Source: Dorea_A amylophila | GTDB taxonomy: Bacteria; Bacillota; Clostridia; Lachnospirales; Lachnospiraceae | NCBI RefSeq assembly: GCF_025567265.1 | Contig: NZ_JAOQJW010000008.1 | Coordinates: 1 to 64,000, forward strand | Length of the DNA: 64,000 nucleotides | Direction of reading: 5' to 3' | Made by a program: the position numbers and the translations under genes | In this document: positions 1 through 7,440 of the stretch, piece after piece | How the letters are laid out: every line of letters starts with the position of its first letter | Numbering within the stretch: the stretch's first letter is position 1 | Notes under the pieces: model-generated | Seen by the model: the letters and a program-made list of their open reading frames with translations, nothing else | What the model was told of the DNA's origin: nothing | Databases searched by the model: none

Positions 1-251
1 ATACCGTCCAGCCAGTTCCACGGAAGCCACGACCAGCTATTATCCACATAAAAATCAAGCTGGTAGTTGGAAAGGGGATATTTTGAGTAAAGATTTTCTG
101 CGTTTATGGTATCGTCCACAAGCCCCGTCGCATGAGCCACCGTCCCCAGAAGTGAAAGCAGGATAATGGAGAGTGCCACCACGAACAGAGCCATTTTGAG
201 AAAGTGGAAAATCTTCTTTTTTGTGAACGCACCTTTTATCCTTTCTTTCAT
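1..251 (-). CDS. Tn916 ORF15-like conjugation membrane protein (5' part only)
   Basis: The first 83 codons are visible and the gene runs off the left edge of the window. It starts with an ATG that overlaps the stop of the VirB4-like gene (TGATG), so the two are translationally coupled. Residues 1-15 are basic (MKERIKGAFTKKK), followed by a hydrophobic membrane segment at about residues 19-43 and a Trp-rich stretch near residue 75. In Tn916-family elements the gene directly after the VirB4-like ATPase is ORF15, a multi-membrane channel component of the conjugation machine. Assignment rests on position and this N-terminus; the bulk of the protein is outside the window. Confidence 0.75.
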   Translation of the reverse strand, partial: MKERIKGAFTKKKIFHFLKMALFVVALSIILLSLLGTVAHATGLVDDTINAENLYSKYPLSNYQLDFYVDNSWSWLPWNWLDG

Positions 252-2701
252 CACTCCACCTCATTTCTCTGTACGGGCGGTCTGGTATCAAAGGCGTGTA
301 GCAGTTCTTCAAAGACTGGGTGTATCTGCACCACACCGACACGCCCGTATAAGTCCTGCAATAAGCATTGTCCGTTCTCCAAATCACGAAGTCGCTTCTG
401 GTTGTTTTCGTCGTCCTTGTCGATACCGAAAAATTCTAAGGTCTGTTTTATCTCGTTAATATCAGTAGAACGAAAGGCAAATTTCAAGCCGATATTGTTT
501 TTCAGACTTTCCTTTGACACGTCCCCAGAAGATTGTGTAACGAAATAAACGCCTGCCTGCATAGCTCGTCCAGCACGAACCAGCTTATTTGATAAAGTTT
601 CTCCTTGTGCCACATTCAAAAACGCCCATGCTTCGTCCAAATCTACAATCTTAAAAATACTTCTGTCCGAATGGATAAAATCAAGGGCAAAGGTACTAAT
701 CACAATCAGCATAGACACCGACAATAATTCAATGGTCGTGTATTCCTCAAAAGTGGTATCTTTATCTGGCAACACAAGGTCGGCTACTTGAATGATATTG
801 AGCTGATTATCTAAACTGATTGCATTTTCCACCGTACCGTCTGAAAACAGCAGGTGTGCAAAGTCGTAGTCCGTGAAGCTGTCGATATGGTCTGCGATAT
901 TTCTTGATATGGGTGTATCTTCACGGCGTAGCTCGTCTATCACATGGAGCAAGCCCCGACTGTCACTCTGGGTAACGGAACGTACCGCTTTACGAAGTAC
1001 GGGAAATTTTTCGCCGTCCCTAGAGGAAATACCCGTAAGGAATGTCAAGATGTCGATTGCCAGACTTTCAGCGTCCTTAACATTCTTCATAATCACGAAT
1101 GGGTCAAGAAGTCCTGCATTGTCCTTGTCGCTGGTAAGATTTACGATATTGATTTCATGGGCGATTTCTGGAAGTGTTTCTTTCCAGTTGCCACGCTCTG
1201 ATTTTGGGTCTAAGATAACCGCTTGTCCCCCAAACAACACCGAATAATACACAAGAAGATTGTTGCAGAACGACTTACCACCGCCAAGCGAACCGACAAA
1301 AGCAGAAGCAAGGGCATTTGTAACTGTGCCTTTTACGCCCTGCGAAGCTAAAGACGGTTGCAGGTACACATTTCTTCCCGTATCAACGGAATAGCCCATA
1401 TAGATACCCGTAGTTTCCCCTAACTGCTGGGTCGCTCCAAAGCCAAGCCCTGCCAAGAAGTCTGATTTTACATACTGCACATAGTCGTTGATATATCGCT
1501 TGCTGGCAGGTAAAAATTCAGAATGAAGCCCCAGCATATCCCCAGCAGGACGCACCAGCTTTACATTGAGGTCGTCGTAAAAGTCCTTGACTTCATCACA
1601 ACGGCGTTTCAGCTCGTCAAGATCGGGTGCAGACATCCGTATCACGTAGCTTAACTTATACATACTTTCTTTGCTCTGGTCTAAGTCCGTTTCCAGTTCG
1701 TCCACGCTGTCTAATGCGTCCACCACATTTGAGCTGGTTTCACTTCCTGCTTGATAAGCGTGATTGTCAAGGTCTTTCAATTCCTTTTTCTTGTTGCGGA
1801 CTGTCGTTAATGCTTTTCGATTTTCCACGATTTCTACATTCATAGAAGTATCAACGGGGAATGTGAATTGCTGTTGCTGGAAATAGAAGATTTCACTTGA
1901 CGGAAAATCAAGCTCGCCGACAATCGCATTGACGGTAAAATAGGACACATAACTTTCCTTGTCCTCATGTTCCAAGCGTAAATATCGCTGGCTTTCTTCA
2001 ATCACACACCTTGTCGGACGGATAAGGTCGTAGTATTTTATCAGCGTTTCTTTGTTCAATTTTTTCTTTGGTAGCTGATACTCATAATCTTCATAGGCGA
2101 TACCGTCCCTGCCGTAAAGATGTTCCATGAGATACCCAAAATCGTTGATTTCCAAGCGACGCACCTTAAAGCGACGGGAGATTTTATTTTCCAGTAACTT
2201 TTCCATTTTCATGTAACGGTTGATTTCATCATTCGGCATGGAAACAAAATCATTCATCAGCGTGTGGTTCACTTCATGGAGAAATTCCGTGAACGTCAGC
2301 CACGCCGATTTTTTGATGTTCTTCAGATTGAGCTGTTCTTCCGTAACCATGAGCTTAAAGCCAAGAAAAAAGCGGTAGTCCACTTGATTGTCCCCAATCA
2401 TAGATACTAACGCTTCGGTCTGTTCGTCTATCTTCTGGTAAGCAACTTCCTTTAATTTTCCAGTTACCAGTTTCTTTGACTGTTCCTGCATACTTCGTAT
2501 GGAGCTTTCCGTGGCAATCTGCAAGGCATGAATTTTACCCTCACGGGACTGTGCGATAAGCTGTCGAAAACTGTCATGCACAATAAATTTCTGCTCTGCG
2601 GATAAGAAAGAATAGTTGTACGGTATCAGCTCATAGTAGGCGAACACCTCATTGTCCTTGTTCCAGACAAGGTTATTGTCAATATATTTTATCGGGAACA
2701 T
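251..2701 (-). CDS. VirB4/TraE-like conjugation ATPase (Tn916 ORF16 type)
   Basis: A protein of 816 residues, the usual length for the Tn916 ORF16 ATPase that powers the Gram-positive type IV secretion channel. A Walker A motif (GSLGGGKS) lies near residue 470 and a Walker B-like DLDEAWAFL near residue 690, followed by TQSSGDV, typical of VirB4 ATPases. The start ATG overlaps the end of the TcpE gene by 23 bases, and the stop overlaps the next gene, so it sits inside a tight operon. No membrane segment is obvious, consistent with a cytoplasmic, membrane-associated motor. Confidence 0.93.
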   Translation of the reverse strand: MFPIKYIDNNLVWNKDNEVFAYYELIPYNYSFLSAEQKFIVHDSFRQLIAQSREGKIHALQIATESSIRSMQEQSKKLVTGKLKEVAYQKIDEQTEALVSMIGDNQVDYRFFLGFKLMVTEEQLNLKNIKKSAWLTFTEFLHEVNHTLMNDFVSMPNDEINRYMKMEKLLENKISRRFKVRRLEINDFGYLMEHLYGRDGIAYEDYEYQLPKKKLNKETLIKYYDLIRPTRCVIEESQRYLRLEHEDKESYVSYFTVNAIVGELDFPSSEIFYFQQQQFTFPVDTSMNVEIVENRKALTTVRNKKKELKDLDNHAYQAGSETSSNVVDALDSVDELETDLDQSKESMYKLSYVIRMSAPDLDELKRRCDEVKDFYDDLNVKLVRPAGDMLGLHSEFLPASKRYINDYVQYVKSDFLAGLGFGATQQLGETTGIYMGYSVDTGRNVYLQPSLASQGVKGTVTNALASAFVGSLGGGKSFCNNLLVYYSVLFGGQAVILDPKSERGNWKETLPEIAHEINIVNLTSDKDNAGLLDPFVIMKNVKDAESLAIDILTFLTGISSRDGEKFPVLRKAVRSVTQSDSRGLLHVIDELRREDTPISRNIADHIDSFTDYDFAHLLFSDGTVENAISLDNQLNIIQVADLVLPDKDTTFEEYTTIELLSVSMLIVISTFALDFIHSDRSIFKIVDLDEAWAFLNVAQGETLSNKLVRAGRAMQAGVYFVTQSSGDVSKESLKNNIGLKFAFRSTDINEIKQTLEFFGIDKDDENNQKRLRDLENGQCLLQDLYGRVGVVQIHPVFEELLHAFDTRPPVQRNEVE

Positions 2702-3077
2702 AGTTCACACTCCTTACTGCCGTGATTGTTTCATTCAAGGTCTGCTTATGCAGTTTTACGGCTTTTCCTGCATAAGTGATTTTTGGTCGCAGGGCATAGG
2801 TTATCTGTGATTTCAAAAAGCTGTACGGCTTCTTTCCGTCAAAGGTTTTCTGCGACATAAACCAAGTGAGAGCAACGGGAATACCGAAGTATTTGAGAAA
2901 TGCTCCCTCAATCATGGAAAGTGGGGGCATATCCCCAAACAGAATGATGATAAATTCTGTAATCACAAACCATGTAATCTGTGTAAAGGTAACGGGAAAA
3001 GGCAGGTTAAAGTCATTGATTGCATACAAGACTTTTTCCACGTTCCAGATACCCGTATAAGATTTAATCTTTTTCAA
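2679..3077 (-). CDS. TcpE family conjugal transfer membrane protein (ORF17 type)
   Basis: 132 residues with two hydrophobic segments (about residues 29-50 and 55-78) and a basic C-terminal tail. Length, membrane layout and position immediately before the VirB4-like ATPase match the TcpE/ORF17 family, a membrane component of the Tn916 and pCW3 type transfer channels. It overlaps the ATPase gene by 23 bases. A terminator-like hairpin separates it from the upstream ArdA gene, so it may depend on read-through. Confidence 0.85.
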   Translation of the reverse strand: MKKIKSYTGIWNVEKVLYAINDFNLPFPVTFTQITWFVITEFIIILFGDMPPLSMIEGAFLKYFGIPVALTWFMSQKTFDGKKPYSFLKSQITYALRPKITYAGKAVKLHKQTLNETITAVRSVNYVPDKIY

Positions 3078-3113
3078 GTTCTTTCAGCTCCTTTCGTAAG
3101 TTCTTCAAAGAGA

Positions 3114-3144
3114 AAAGGACAGCCATGTTTCAGACTGTCCCTTA
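3114..3144 (-). terminator. Terminator-like hairpin after ArdA
   Basis: On the minus strand a GGGACAG...CTGTCC stem is followed by CTTTTCT. It sits between the ArdA gene and the TcpE gene and would reduce transcription into the secretion genes. Confidence 0.5.
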
Positions 3145-3195
3145 AAGAGAAATACGCTGTCAGTAGCAACAATGCTTGTTGTTGATCTTCCAGCG

Positions 3196-3699
3196 TTAAT
3201 ATGGTATCTCGCACATACCTCGGCTTGTTTCAATAAAGCAACCGCCCATATCCAAATCTCGCCCGTAGGCTTCATAGTCAATGTAGTTCTGCAAGCTGGG
3301 TGGAATATCCCCCAGTGCCTGCAATTCGTCTATGTAGTAGTAGGCAACGTCTGTCATGGTTTCACAGTCGGGATAATAATAAATATCGTCCTTATGTTCC
3401 ACGACTTCTTCCAGCGTCCCGTAGTGGCTGATAAATTCGTCCAGACATTCTACGATATAGTCGGGAAGTTCCTCTATCATTTCATACATCTCATTGAGTT
3501 CTTCAATGGAAACATACTCGCCAATCGCAATGGGGAAGTTGTCGGTATCATGGATAGCGTATTCCTCATACTGTTCATTCAAGCCGATTTTTTCTTTTAC
3601 ATCTTCCTCGTCAATGGGAAATGTAAACCAAGCACCGACTAAATAGCCCTCATTGTATTTGCCAAGATTAGCGATATAAACCGCCATATCATCAATCAT
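3196..3699 (-). CDS. ardA: Antirestriction protein ArdA (Tn916 ORF18 type)
   Basis: About 167 residues, very acidic, as expected for a DNA mimic that blocks type I restriction enzymes when the element enters a new host. The N-terminus (VYIANLGKYNEGYLVGAWF) and the block SLQNYIDYEAYGRDLD are hallmark ArdA sequences of Tn916-family elements. I chose the second ATG (3699), giving the conserved MIDDMAVYIANL start. It is followed closely upstream by a second ArdA-like gene, an apparent divergent duplicate. Confidence 0.92.
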   Translation of the reverse strand: MIDDMAVYIANLGKYNEGYLVGAWFTFPIDEEDVKEKIGLNEQYEEYAIHDTDNFPIAIGEYVSIEELNEMYEMIEELPDYIVECLDEFISHYGTLEEVVEHKDDIYYYPDCETMTDVAYYYIDELQALGDIPPSLQNYIDYEAYGRDLDMGGCFIETSRGMCEIPY

Positions 3700-3716
3700 A
3701 AGCACCACCTCATTTC

Positions 3717-4220
3717 CTACTCTGGCAGTTCAAAGATACCGTGTTCTGTTACTAAAAATTTCCCGTGTTCCAGCAAATGAGAAGCGTAGGCTTCAAAATC
3801 GAAGTAGTATTCTTGACAATCCTCGGATAAATGTTTGAATGTCGGGTCATTCATCAGCTTTTGCCTTGCAACATCAATCATGCTTTTACAATCGTGATAA
3901 ATGGTAATCACGTTCCTGCAAATATAAAGTGCTTCTAAGTTCTCAAATACGGTAAGAAGTGCTGTATATTCTTCCTGCATATCGGCTGGTAACTGGCGGT
4001 ACATAAAATCTAATTCGTTGAGCTGGTACACGCTTGTATGTTCGTGGACTTCATCAGCATAAGGCAACACCTTTTCGATAATACGGTAATCCCCACTTTC
4101 TGCACCGATACCTAACTTTTCTTCAAACTCGGCAACATCTATCGGCAGGTCGAACCAGTATGATGTTGTTTCTTCGCCAGTTGTTCCTTTCGTTTCCACC
4201 AGCACCTTTGTTTCCTGCAT
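3717..4220 (-). CDS. Second ArdA-like antirestriction protein
   Basis: 167 acidic residues. The C-terminal block (YYFDFEAYASHLLEHGKFL, ending in GIFELPE) lines up with the ArdA signature of the downstream neighbour, and FDLPIDVAEFEEKLGIGAES resembles the ArdA FTFPID..EVKEKIGL block. It is therefore a divergent ArdA paralogue. The start lies inside the end of the preceding reading frame, an 82-base overlap in another frame. Two ArdA-type genes in tandem may widen the range of restriction systems evaded; that is inference. Confidence 0.8.
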   Translation of the reverse strand: MQETKVLVETKGTTGEETTSYWFDLPIDVAEFEEKLGIGAESGDYRIIEKVLPYADEVHEHTSVYQLNELDFMYRQLPADMQEEYTALLTVFENLEALYICRNVITIYHDCKSMIDVARQKLMNDPTFKHLSEDCQEYYFDFEAYASHLLEHGKFLVTEHGIFELPE

Positions 4221-4435
4221 TGTTCCTCACGTCCTTTCTGTTGTTTCATCACATCTTTTAAGGTCTGGTACGACATACCAAACACATATTTATAAAAATC
4301 GTCTAACTGTCTTTCTTCATAGTCGGCAGGGTTCAGTCGTTTCATTTCCTGCCACACCTTACGTTTGTAAGAGGGCAGGTCGGAAATGTATTCACAGCCG
4401 ACGTTTGCCTGCATATCCTTAAAAATATCGCTCAT
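4139..4435 (-). CDS. Small conserved Tn916-family protein (ORF19-like)
   Basis: 98 residues. The first 65 (MSDIFKDMQANVGCEYISDLP...) are soluble and look like the small conserved protein that precedes ArdA in Tn916-type elements. The last 25 are Lys/Arg/Gln rich and overlap the start of the second ArdA gene in another frame, so the tail may be poorly constrained. The ribosome site (GGAGTG before the ATG) lies within an 84-base repeat whose second copy is at 4926-5008. Function unknown. Confidence 0.6.
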   Translation of the reverse strand: MSDIFKDMQANVGCEYISDLPSYKRKVWQEMKRLNPADYEERQLDDFYKYVFGMSYQTLKDVMKQQKGREEQCRKQRCWWKRKEQLAKKQHHTGSTCR

Positions 4436-4516
4436 TTCATCACTCCAATCTGAAATTTAGGCAAGAAAAAAGCAGTCAATCCCAAGACTAACTGCTTTGT
4501 GTGTATGGATATGAAA
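4433..4516. repeat. Cargo-junction repeat B2, copy 1 (RBS + terminator)
   Basis: Nearly identical over its length to 4926-5008 (a few substitutions and a short indel). It contains the ribosome site and start of the 98-residue gene, plus a minus-strand terminator AAGCAGT...ACTGCTT with an A-run (T-run on the transcript) at 4465-4497. Confidence 0.9.
4465..4497 (-). terminator. Terminator after the YgiT-type gene
   Basis: Minus-strand hairpin AAGCAGT...ACTGCTT followed by a T6 run. The same stem recurs at 4958-4990 and 8862-8894, each time downstream of a cargo gene. Confidence 0.75.
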
Positions 4517-4552
4517 TTGTTCGTCCTATATTTTCTTTGATAAAATATCAGA

Positions 4553-4804
4553 TTAAAAAAGCAAATTCATTATTGGTATCATAGTTCCAGCTTCGCATTC
4601 TGCATAATCAAGAATATTATCGGATAAATATATTTTTGCGAATTCTTTTGCATTGTTCTTTATTTCATCGTCAACAACTACTAAATCGCAGTTTTTACAA
4701 TGTAAAATAGGAGCATTTATCACTTTTATAGTTTTCCCGTCAATACTCATTGAAAATTCGCCTATTGTCTTATGTAGAGTGTTATTGCATTCTGTACATT
4801 TCAT
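4553..4804 (-). CDS. YgiT-type zinc-finger protein (MqsA N-domain-like)
   Basis: 83 residues with two CxxC pairs (CTEC near residue 3 and CKNC near residue 36), the zinc-binding arrangement of the YgiT/MqsA N-terminal domain. The helix-turn-helix of true MqsA antitoxins is absent and no toxin lies alongside, so it is an orphan. It has its own promoter in the upstream 72-base repeat (TTGTAG, 17-base spacer, TATAAT) and a GGGAGGG ribosome site. It is cargo placed between conserved Tn916 backbone genes. Confidence 0.7.
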   Translation of the reverse strand: MKCTECNNTLHKTIGEFSMSIDGKTIKVINAPILHCKNCDLVVVDDEIKNNAKEFAKIYLSDNILDYAECEAGTMIPIMNLLF

Positions 4805-4849
4805 TATAAGCCCTCCCTAATAAAATCTTATCGCTTTCTTTATATTTAT

Positions 4850-4921
4850 ATTATAACATTCTCATATCAGCACTACAATAAAATTTTATGCACCGATAAT
4901 CTTATTGAACAGCTCTAATAG
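4850..4921. repeat. Cargo-junction repeat B1, copy 2 (gene-end remnant + promoter)
   Basis: 72 bases with about five mismatches to 5656-5727. It carries the last codons of the TcpD-like gene (ending GAACAGCTCTAA region) and a promoter read leftward: -35 at 4873-4878, 17-base spacer, -10 TATAAT at 4850-4855. It joins directly to repeat B2 copy 2. Confidence 0.9.
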
Positions 4922-4925
4922 ACAC

Positions 4926-5008
4926 CATTTCATCACTCCAATCTGAAATTTTGATAAGAAAAAAGCAGTCAATCCTAAAACTAACTGCTTTGTGTGTGGA
5001 TATAAAAT
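4926..5008. repeat. Cargo-junction repeat B2, copy 2
   Basis: Second copy of the 4433-4516 sequence, including the duplicated ribosome site and start region of the 98-residue gene (now leading nowhere) and the same terminator stem. It ends just after the small hydrolase gene. Confidence 0.9.
4958..4990 (-). terminator. Terminator after the small hydrolase gene
   Basis: AAGCAGT...ACTGCTT stem with a T6 run on the minus-strand transcript, lying inside repeat B2 copy 2. Confidence 0.75.
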
Positions 5009-5015
5009 CTAAATT

Positions 5016-5618
5016 CTATTGTATAACTTTTCTTAGCCAATTATCTCTAAAGAAAATCTGTTCGTCAGTATGAAACCAATGTTCTCCGTCATTCATAACG
5101 GTAAGATTTGCACAATGTCTATCAATAAATTTATCTACCGTTTGACGTGATGTAAGATTATCATGTTCAGCATACAAAATTTCAGTAGGCGTTTTCCAGT
5201 TTATCGGGTTTGCCCGAACAAAACATAGATATTCCCACGATAATGTTTCTCCAAAATCAGTTGGTATTTCTTTTCTTTCAGAAAGTTCCTTTTCAGACAC
5301 ATTCGCCCAGCTCATCATATCTACTATAAGTTGTTCCATATCAAGTATAGGCGATATGAACAATGCTTTTTCAATCTTGAAATTCTGTAATGTGTGCATT
5401 GTAAAATAAGCTCCGATACTATTAGCAAGTACATATATGTAGTCATATTTTTCAGATATTTTATCGTAGACTTCCATAATTTTATTTTTTACAATCCACG
5501 GGAAATAGTCATTATAATCTACTCCAAAAACATCAAAATCTAAACAAATATTTTTGAACTGTTCAGCTTCAAGATAACTTCCACCTTTACCATGAACATA
5601 TATCATTGCTTTCTTCAA
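5016..5618 (-). CDS. Small alpha/beta-fold hydrolase (esterase-like cargo)
   Basis: 200 residues from a TTG start giving MKKAMIYVHGKGGS; homologues I know of this family begin this way, and a GGGGGCG stretch sits five bases upstream. The early HGKGG oxyanion loop, the nucleophile elbow ANSIGA (Ser near residue 70), a later acidic residue in EHDNLTS and a terminal HWFHTD histidine are consistent with a small serine hydrolase of the YqiA/RBBP9 kind. Substrate unknown. It sits in a promoter/terminator cassette flanked by repeats B1 and B2. Low GC compared with the backbone suggests later acquisition. Confidence 0.75.
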   Translation of the reverse strand: MKKAMIYVHGKGGSYLEAEQFKNICLDFDVFGVDYNDYFPWIVKNKIMEVYDKISEKYDYIYVLANSIGAYFTMHTLQNFKIEKALFISPILDMEQLIVDMMSWANVSEKELSERKEIPTDFGETLSWEYLCFVRANPINWKTPTEILYAEHDNLTSRQTVDKFIDRHCANLTVMNDGEHWFHTDEQIFFRDNWLRKVIQ

Positions 5619-5655
5619 AATAACGCCCCCATAAATCAGAATTTTATATATCCAC

Positions 5656-5727
5656 ATTATACCATTCTCATATCAGCATCACAATAAAATTCTATGCACC
5701 GATAATCTTATTGAACAGCTCTAACAG
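5656..5727. repeat. Cargo-junction repeat B1, copy 1 (gene end + promoter)
   Basis: Covers the real end of the TcpD-like gene and, beyond it, a leftward promoter for the hydrolase: -35 TTGTGA (5679-5684), 17-base spacer, -10 TATAAT (5656-5661). Confidence 0.9.
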
Positions 5728-5913
5728 TACATCTTTCACACCGCCAGCATTGAATACCAAGCCGACAGCAATCAAGGCAACTACTAAGAAGCCAATGAGC
5801 TTTGAAAACTCACGCTTGAACCCTAAGTAGATACCGATAACCACAATCGCCATAAGCACCAAGCTCTGTGCGTTTGATAAAAACCATTGATACAAATTTT
5901 GTCCGAAATTCAT
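5692..5913 (-). CDS. TcpD-like small conjugation membrane protein
   Basis: 73 residues with two membrane segments (about residues 15-30 and 36-54) and an amphipathic C-terminus. Position between the relaxase and ArdA genes of a Tn916-type element and the sequence style (VLMAIVVIGIYLGFKREFSK) match the small TcpD-type membrane proteins of conjugative channels. Its start abuts the stop of the DUF3789 gene. Confidence 0.65.
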   Translation of the reverse strand: MNFGQNLYQWFLSNAQSLVLMAIVVIGIYLGFKREFSKLIGFLVVALIAVGLVFNAGGVKDVLLELFNKIIGA

Positions 5914-6048
5914 TTAATTGTCCTCGCTTTCTTCTAATTGTTTCATTTTATAGTCAGCTTCTTTGCCAACACTCAAAATACACATCAAGACAACGCCGAT
6001 ACCCATTCCCATAGATACCAACAGGAAGTCTTTTCCTAATTCCCACAT
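5914..6048 (-). CDS. DUF3789-type small membrane protein
   Basis: A 44-residue reading frame (start ATG at 6048, stop TAA ending at 5914) encoding MWELGKDFLLVSMGMGIGVV followed by a short Lys/Glu-rich tail. One membrane helix covers residues 8-26. The sequence style matches DUF3789 proteins that occur at this position in Tn916-family ICEs. The stop abuts the ATG of the next gene. Role unknown; probably an accessory part of the transfer channel. Confidence 0.75.
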   Translation of the reverse strand: MWELGKDFLLVSMGMGIGVVLMCILSVGKEADYKMKQLEESEDN

Positions 6049-6060
6049 TTTTTATCACTC

Positions 6061-7257
6061 CTAACTTTCCACTAAATCTTTTGCAGGGGTCGTCTGCTGT
6101 TTGATTATCATTTTATGTTTTTCACTCAAGGTTGCCTGCTTTTCGATTGTTTCCATGTAGTCTGTACCGTTTCCCTTATCAATCTTTTTCAGCATTTTTA
6201 AGGTCGGTGCTACCTGCCTTTGTACCCAACGCAATGTGCGGTCTAAGGTATAAGGTTCTGGCTTTGTCGTCAGCTTCAAGCTCTGTCTGTTATCGCCGAT
6301 AAACCACGCCCAGCGGTCATTGAGTTTCCAGTCATTTTTTCGCTTGTCTGCTTCTTCATCAACAAACCGCACATACTGGTTGATGATAGAAAAGGCAGTC
6401 TGCTCTGCGTCATAATAGGTCAGCAAATCTCGTACTGCATAATAGGCTCGTTCATTCCGAAGCCGTATCTCAAAACGGTTGATAATGTCGGCTTCTTCCA
6501 GAGGTGTCCCCAGCTTGACGTACTGCTCATAGTCCTTTTCATAGATACAGAAATACACATCTGATTTCAGAGAACCAAGATAAAGGGTACGTCCCATATA
6601 TTCTCTGTCGTCCTCTCTATGCTTGATAAGCTCGCCAGACTGATAAAACTTATAACTTCTGGACTTTCCGATATATTCCCGTTTCCTGCATTTCTCCGCA
6701 AGCTCTGGTATATCCAAAATGCCCATATGGTCGTTGATAGCAAGGTCGATACGCTTCATCACGCCACCATCTACGAGTGCGTCCATGAGAAAGTCATACC
6801 AGCTTCTTTGCTGTGCCAGCAGGTAACTTTCAAACTGTCGGCAACCACGCCCTTTTAACTCTAAAAGGACACCTTTTTCTTCGTCAGCCGACGTATAGAT
6901 AAAGATGTCCCCAAGAGAATAATGCTCCGTATAGCTGTAATGTCCGTAATCTTCATGGAGCATATAATTGATATTCAGTTTTAATATATCTTTGATAATG
7001 TGCTGTATATCCAGCGTGGGAAAACGAATTTTCACATAATCAAACAGCATGGTAAGCGGTGCTTCTGGATTGAACCTTGCCAGTTCTTTATGCAGAGTTT
7101 CCAGAAGCTCCTTTGACGGCTTCATTTTTCCGCTTTCTATCTTGTTGAGATATTCCCTTGTGATACCAGAAGCCACCGCCAGCCTGCCTTGTGAGATACC
7201 GTAAGCAATCCGTTTGTCCCGTAATTCTTTTATCCCTTGTTCTTCATTCAGAACCAT
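6061..7257 (-). CDS. Tn916 ORF20-type relaxase/replication initiator (MOBT)
   Basis: 398 residues. The N-terminus is an XRE-like helix-turn-helix (RIAYGISQGRLAVASGITRE, residues 16-50), followed by the Rep_trans domain found in Tn916 ORF20. This protein nicks oriT and also supports rolling-circle replication of the excised circle. It lies directly beside the oriT hairpins (7276-7436), as in Tn916. The ATG at 7257 follows a GGGGGT ribosome site. Confidence 0.9.
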   Translation of the reverse strand: MVLNEEQGIKELRDKRIAYGISQGRLAVASGITREYLNKIESGKMKPSKELLETLHKELARFNPEAPLTMLFDYVKIRFPTLDIQHIIKDILKLNINYMLHEDYGHYSYTEHYSLGDIFIYTSADEEKGVLLELKGRGCRQFESYLLAQQRSWYDFLMDALVDGGVMKRIDLAINDHMGILDIPELAEKCRKREYIGKSRSYKFYQSGELIKHREDDREYMGRTLYLGSLKSDVYFCIYEKDYEQYVKLGTPLEEADIINRFEIRLRNERAYYAVRDLLTYYDAEQTAFSIINQYVRFVDEEADKRKNDWKLNDRWAWFIGDNRQSLKLTTKPEPYTLDRTLRWVQRQVAPTLKMLKKIDKGNGTDYMETIEKQATLSEKHKMIIKQQTTPAKDLVES

Positions 7258-7275
7258 ACCCCCAATCTGTAAAGT

Positions 7276-7436
7276 GTGAAGTTTTTTAAGGCAACTTCAC
7301 AGCCGATTTTTGCTAGAAAATCATGCCAGAAGCCTTATGTTTCCTATGTTTTTCGTCTATTGTCTATTTGCAAACGTACCCCTCTGTTAGATACCGAGGG
7401 GTTTTACCTGCTGGCGTGGCTTACGCCACACCAGCA
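7276..7436. other. oriT of the Tn916-family element
   Basis: The gap between relaxase and coupling-ATPase genes contains three inverted repeats: GTGAAGTT...AACTTCAC (7276-7300), ACCCCTC...GAGGGGT (7378-7402), and a 12-base stem with one mismatch and a 4-base loop (7409-7436). Tn916 oriT lies in this same intergenic position and has comparable stems. The nick site itself was not mapped. Confidence 0.8.
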
Positions 7437-7440
7437 ACGG

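Noticed and set aside
55..387. 110-codon minus-strand frame at the left edge.
   Set aside because: Overlaps the VirB4-like gene end and the ORF15-like start in another frame; the ORF15-like frame has the membrane segment and coupled start.
4433..5727. Repeats considered as insertion-sequence ends or a CRISPR-like array.
   Set aside because: No transposase, no terminal inverted repeats, and only two copies each; duplicated gene junctions explain them better.
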